A stretch of DNA of 7,332 nt from NCBI GenBank assembly GCA_903938205.1, contig CAJACJ010000505.1, positions 1 through 7,332 of the forward strand. The letters are read 5' to 3'. This DNA comes from an uncultured bacterium (GTDB lineage Bacteria; Planctomycetota; Phycisphaerae; Phycisphaerales; SM1A02). A program made the position numbers and the translations under genes. Positions 6,006-7,332 of this stretch are shown here, piece after piece (the first letter of the stretch is position 1; each line of letters opens with the position of its first letter). Under the pieces are notes generated by a model. It did not search any database and was not told the origin of the DNA. It was given only the letters and a program-made list of their open reading frames with translations.

Positions 6006-7130
6006 CACGCGGCCGCGCCAAGAGCGACGACCAGTGCGTGCCAGCCACCAACTTCGCCATTGAATCACGGTCATCAATAGAACAGTGACTGGATGCAGCG
6101 CCACTGCGATCCACGGTTGATGAAATCGAATCGCAAGCAATGCGCGCGTGACCATGCTGACAAGCCACGCCGCCACAAAACAATTGAGCGCGATGGGCTG
6201 CAGCGGAAATCCACAAAGCCAAGCGATCAGCGCAACGGCTGGAACAATATGGCCCAACACATGCAGCGTGAAGAACACAAGCAATGTGGTCATGGAACCC
6301 AATCCTTCAAACGCGTTCTTGGTGAATCCTCTCCACGTACTCATCCATCCGTGATACATGCGCACGCTTAGAAAATCCGTGGCGTCGAACAAATCCGTTC
6401 TGCCCCCGACGGAGCGGACGGCGCGCGGCAATTGAATGCCGTCATGCATGCTGTTCTTGAATGCGCGGTGGCCACCAGCGCGCAACCATATCTCGCGCTT
6501 CACCAATAAATATTGTCCGCACCCCGCTCCCAAACTTGTGCGCGCGTCGCTGCGCATCAACGCCATTGGCAAATAGCCAAGCAACATAAAATGGATCAGC
6601 GGCACCACCATGGCCTCGCCAAGGGAACCGCAGATTTGCCGCGGAAAAGTGCTGACTAAATCGCTGTTGCTGTCCTGCGCATATTGCAAACCAAGCGCAA
6701 CGGCTTGAGGTGAAAAGCGCACATCGGCGTCGGTGAACAACAACCACGGCGCGCTGGAAGCTTGACCCATTTGCTCGCAACCCCACTGCTTTCCATTCCA
6801 TCCAGATTCAAGTGGCTTCGTGGCCACGCTTCGGCAACGCGGATCACGCGCGGACATGGCCGCAATGATGGATGGAGTTTCATCCTGGCTTTGATCGTCG
6901 TATACCAGCACTTCAACGGCGGCATGTTGGCTGGCAAGAATGCCTTGCACACACGCCTGAATATTGGCAGCCTCATTGCGAGCGGGAATACACACCGAAA
7001 CTTCCGCGCGGTCACCCATGGTTCTGCCGCGAACTTTTGGCGTGCGAAACAAAACCAAATTCACGCAACTCATACCCAAGGGCAACCCCGCGGAACACAG
7101 CGCGCCAATAGCCAGTCCTTCAAGAAGCAT
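5994..7130 (-). CDS. membrane-associated family 2 glycosyltransferase (HpnB/CrtQ-like)
   Basis: This is an inverting GT-A glycosyltransferase, 378 residues from the ATG at 7130, likely using a nucleotide sugar on the cytoplasmic face of the membrane. An N-terminal helix (about 3-28) is followed by the GT2 domain: VCIPARNEA (47-54), nucleotide-binding YDDQSQDET (77-85), and SGWNGKQWGCEQM (109-121), typical of the group near hopanoid-associated HpnB and carotenoid-type CrtQ. The metal-binding TDAD is at 133-136. GQYLLVKREIWLRAGGH (205-221) precedes HDGIQLPR, where D230 is the probable catalytic base. Three hydrophobic segments close the protein (about 281-305, 308-330 and 340-358). A TTG at 7136 is an alternative start two codons earlier; neither has a clear ribosome binding site, and ATG is preferred. 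An unrecognised gene ends 31 nt upstream on the same strand. The acceptor is probably a lipid or isoprenoid, by analogy only. Confidence 0.87.
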   Translation of the reverse strand: MLLEGLAIGALCSAGLPLGMSCVNLVLFRTPKVRGRTMGDRAEVSVCIPARNEAANIQACVQGILASQHAAVEVLVYDDQSQDETPSIIAAMSARDPRCRSVATKPLESGWNGKQWGCEQMGQASSAPWLLFTDADVRFSPQAVALGLQYAQDSNSDLVSTFPRQICGSLGEAMVVPLIHFMLLGYLPMALMRSDARTSLGAGCGQYLLVKREIWLRAGGHRAFKNSMHDGIQLPRAVRSVGGRTDLFDATDFLSVRMYHGWMSTWRGFTKNAFEGLGSMTTLLVFFTLHVLGHIVPAVALIAWLCGFPLQPIALNCFVAAWLVSMVTRALLAIRFHQPWIAVALHPVTVLLMTVIQWRSWWLARTGRRSWRGRVSGV

Positions 7131-7161
7131 GTTCAACTTGCCATTTCATTGTGTCTTTGTT

Positions 7162-7332
7162 TCAACGCGGCGAATTCGCTGACGCCAGCCGATGCTTTAT
7201 TTCTATGCTTGGGGTTTTTCCTCGCGCCCTGAGCCACAAGTCATACAAGGGATGAATTTTATTTCCGCGGTCGCCAAGAATGGATTCAAACAGATCAGGC
7301 TCGCGCGATTTCACCGCTTGCGCCAGCAGGCG
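7162..7332 (-). CDS. C-terminal part of an unrecognised protein (partial)
   Basis: A minus-strand frame enters from the right edge and ends with TGA at 7162-7164, giving 56 visible C-terminal residues. The start lies outside the window. The residues include LLAQAVKSREPDLFESILG, then GNKIHPLYDLWLRARGK, and a basic, Ser-rich end. The pattern is that of a soluble, helical, charged domain with no membrane segment. Codon use resembles the neighbouring genes, which supports real coding. The gene stops 31 nt before the glycosyltransferase ATG on the same strand, so the two are likely co-transcribed. I do not recognise the family from this tail. Confidence 0.6.
   Translation of the reverse strand, partial: RLLAQAVKSREPDLFESILGDRGNKIHPLYDLWLRARGKTPSIEIKHRLASANSPR

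Noticed and set aside
6762..7232. 156-residue plus-strand frame over the glycosyltransferase start and right edge
   Set aside because: It is antisense to the GT2 motifs and to the partial gene at the edge, with low-complexity, shadow-like content.

Overview
The window looks like an ordinary chromosomal segment from a Gram-negative-type bacterium with moderately high GC. Planctomycetota (perhaps a Phycisphaerae-like lineage) is my best guess. It rests on the overall look of the PssA and TrpB proteins and on the weak or missing Shine-Dalgarno sequences at most starts. That is recognition from memory, not a search, so the taxonomy is tentative. I see no mobile element, CRISPR array, rRNA, tRNA, phage gene or toxin-antitoxin pair.

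Layout from left to right. Positions 3-140 hold an open frame entering from outside the window, possibly the 3' end of the gene before pssA. Positions 156-1079 (+) encode CDP-diacylglycerol-serine O-phosphatidyltransferase (PssA). A 177-bp AT-rich spacer follows, with a weak hairpin after pssA, a TTGACA box, and three copies of the octamer TCAATTCA/TGAATTGA. Positions 1257-2486 (+) encode the tryptophan synthase beta chain (TrpB), with no trpA nearby. Positions 2603-3982 (-) encode an exported or membrane-anchored endonuclease/exonuclease/phosphatase (EEP) family protein with an unusual low-complexity insertion in its catalytic domain. Divergently, 46 bp away, positions 4029-6005 (+) encode a complete homodimer-type ABC exporter. 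Its 3' end overlaps by 12 bp, tail to tail, a membrane-attached family 2 glycosyltransferase at 5994-7130 (-). That gene follows a partial, unrecognised minus-strand gene (7162-7332) with a 31-nt gap, so the two are probably co-transcribed.

How the genes might work together: PssA makes a membrane phospholipid, the glycosyltransferase probably acts on a membrane lipid or isoprenoid acceptor, and the ABC exporter resembles lipid or hydrophobic-substrate flippases. This gives a loose envelope theme. The arrangement (convergent and divergent genes, with trpB in between) does not show a single operon. I found no convincing new system. The most useful leads are the repeated TGAATTGA element found only in intergenic or start regions, the insertion in the EEP protein, and the unidentified gene at the right edge.
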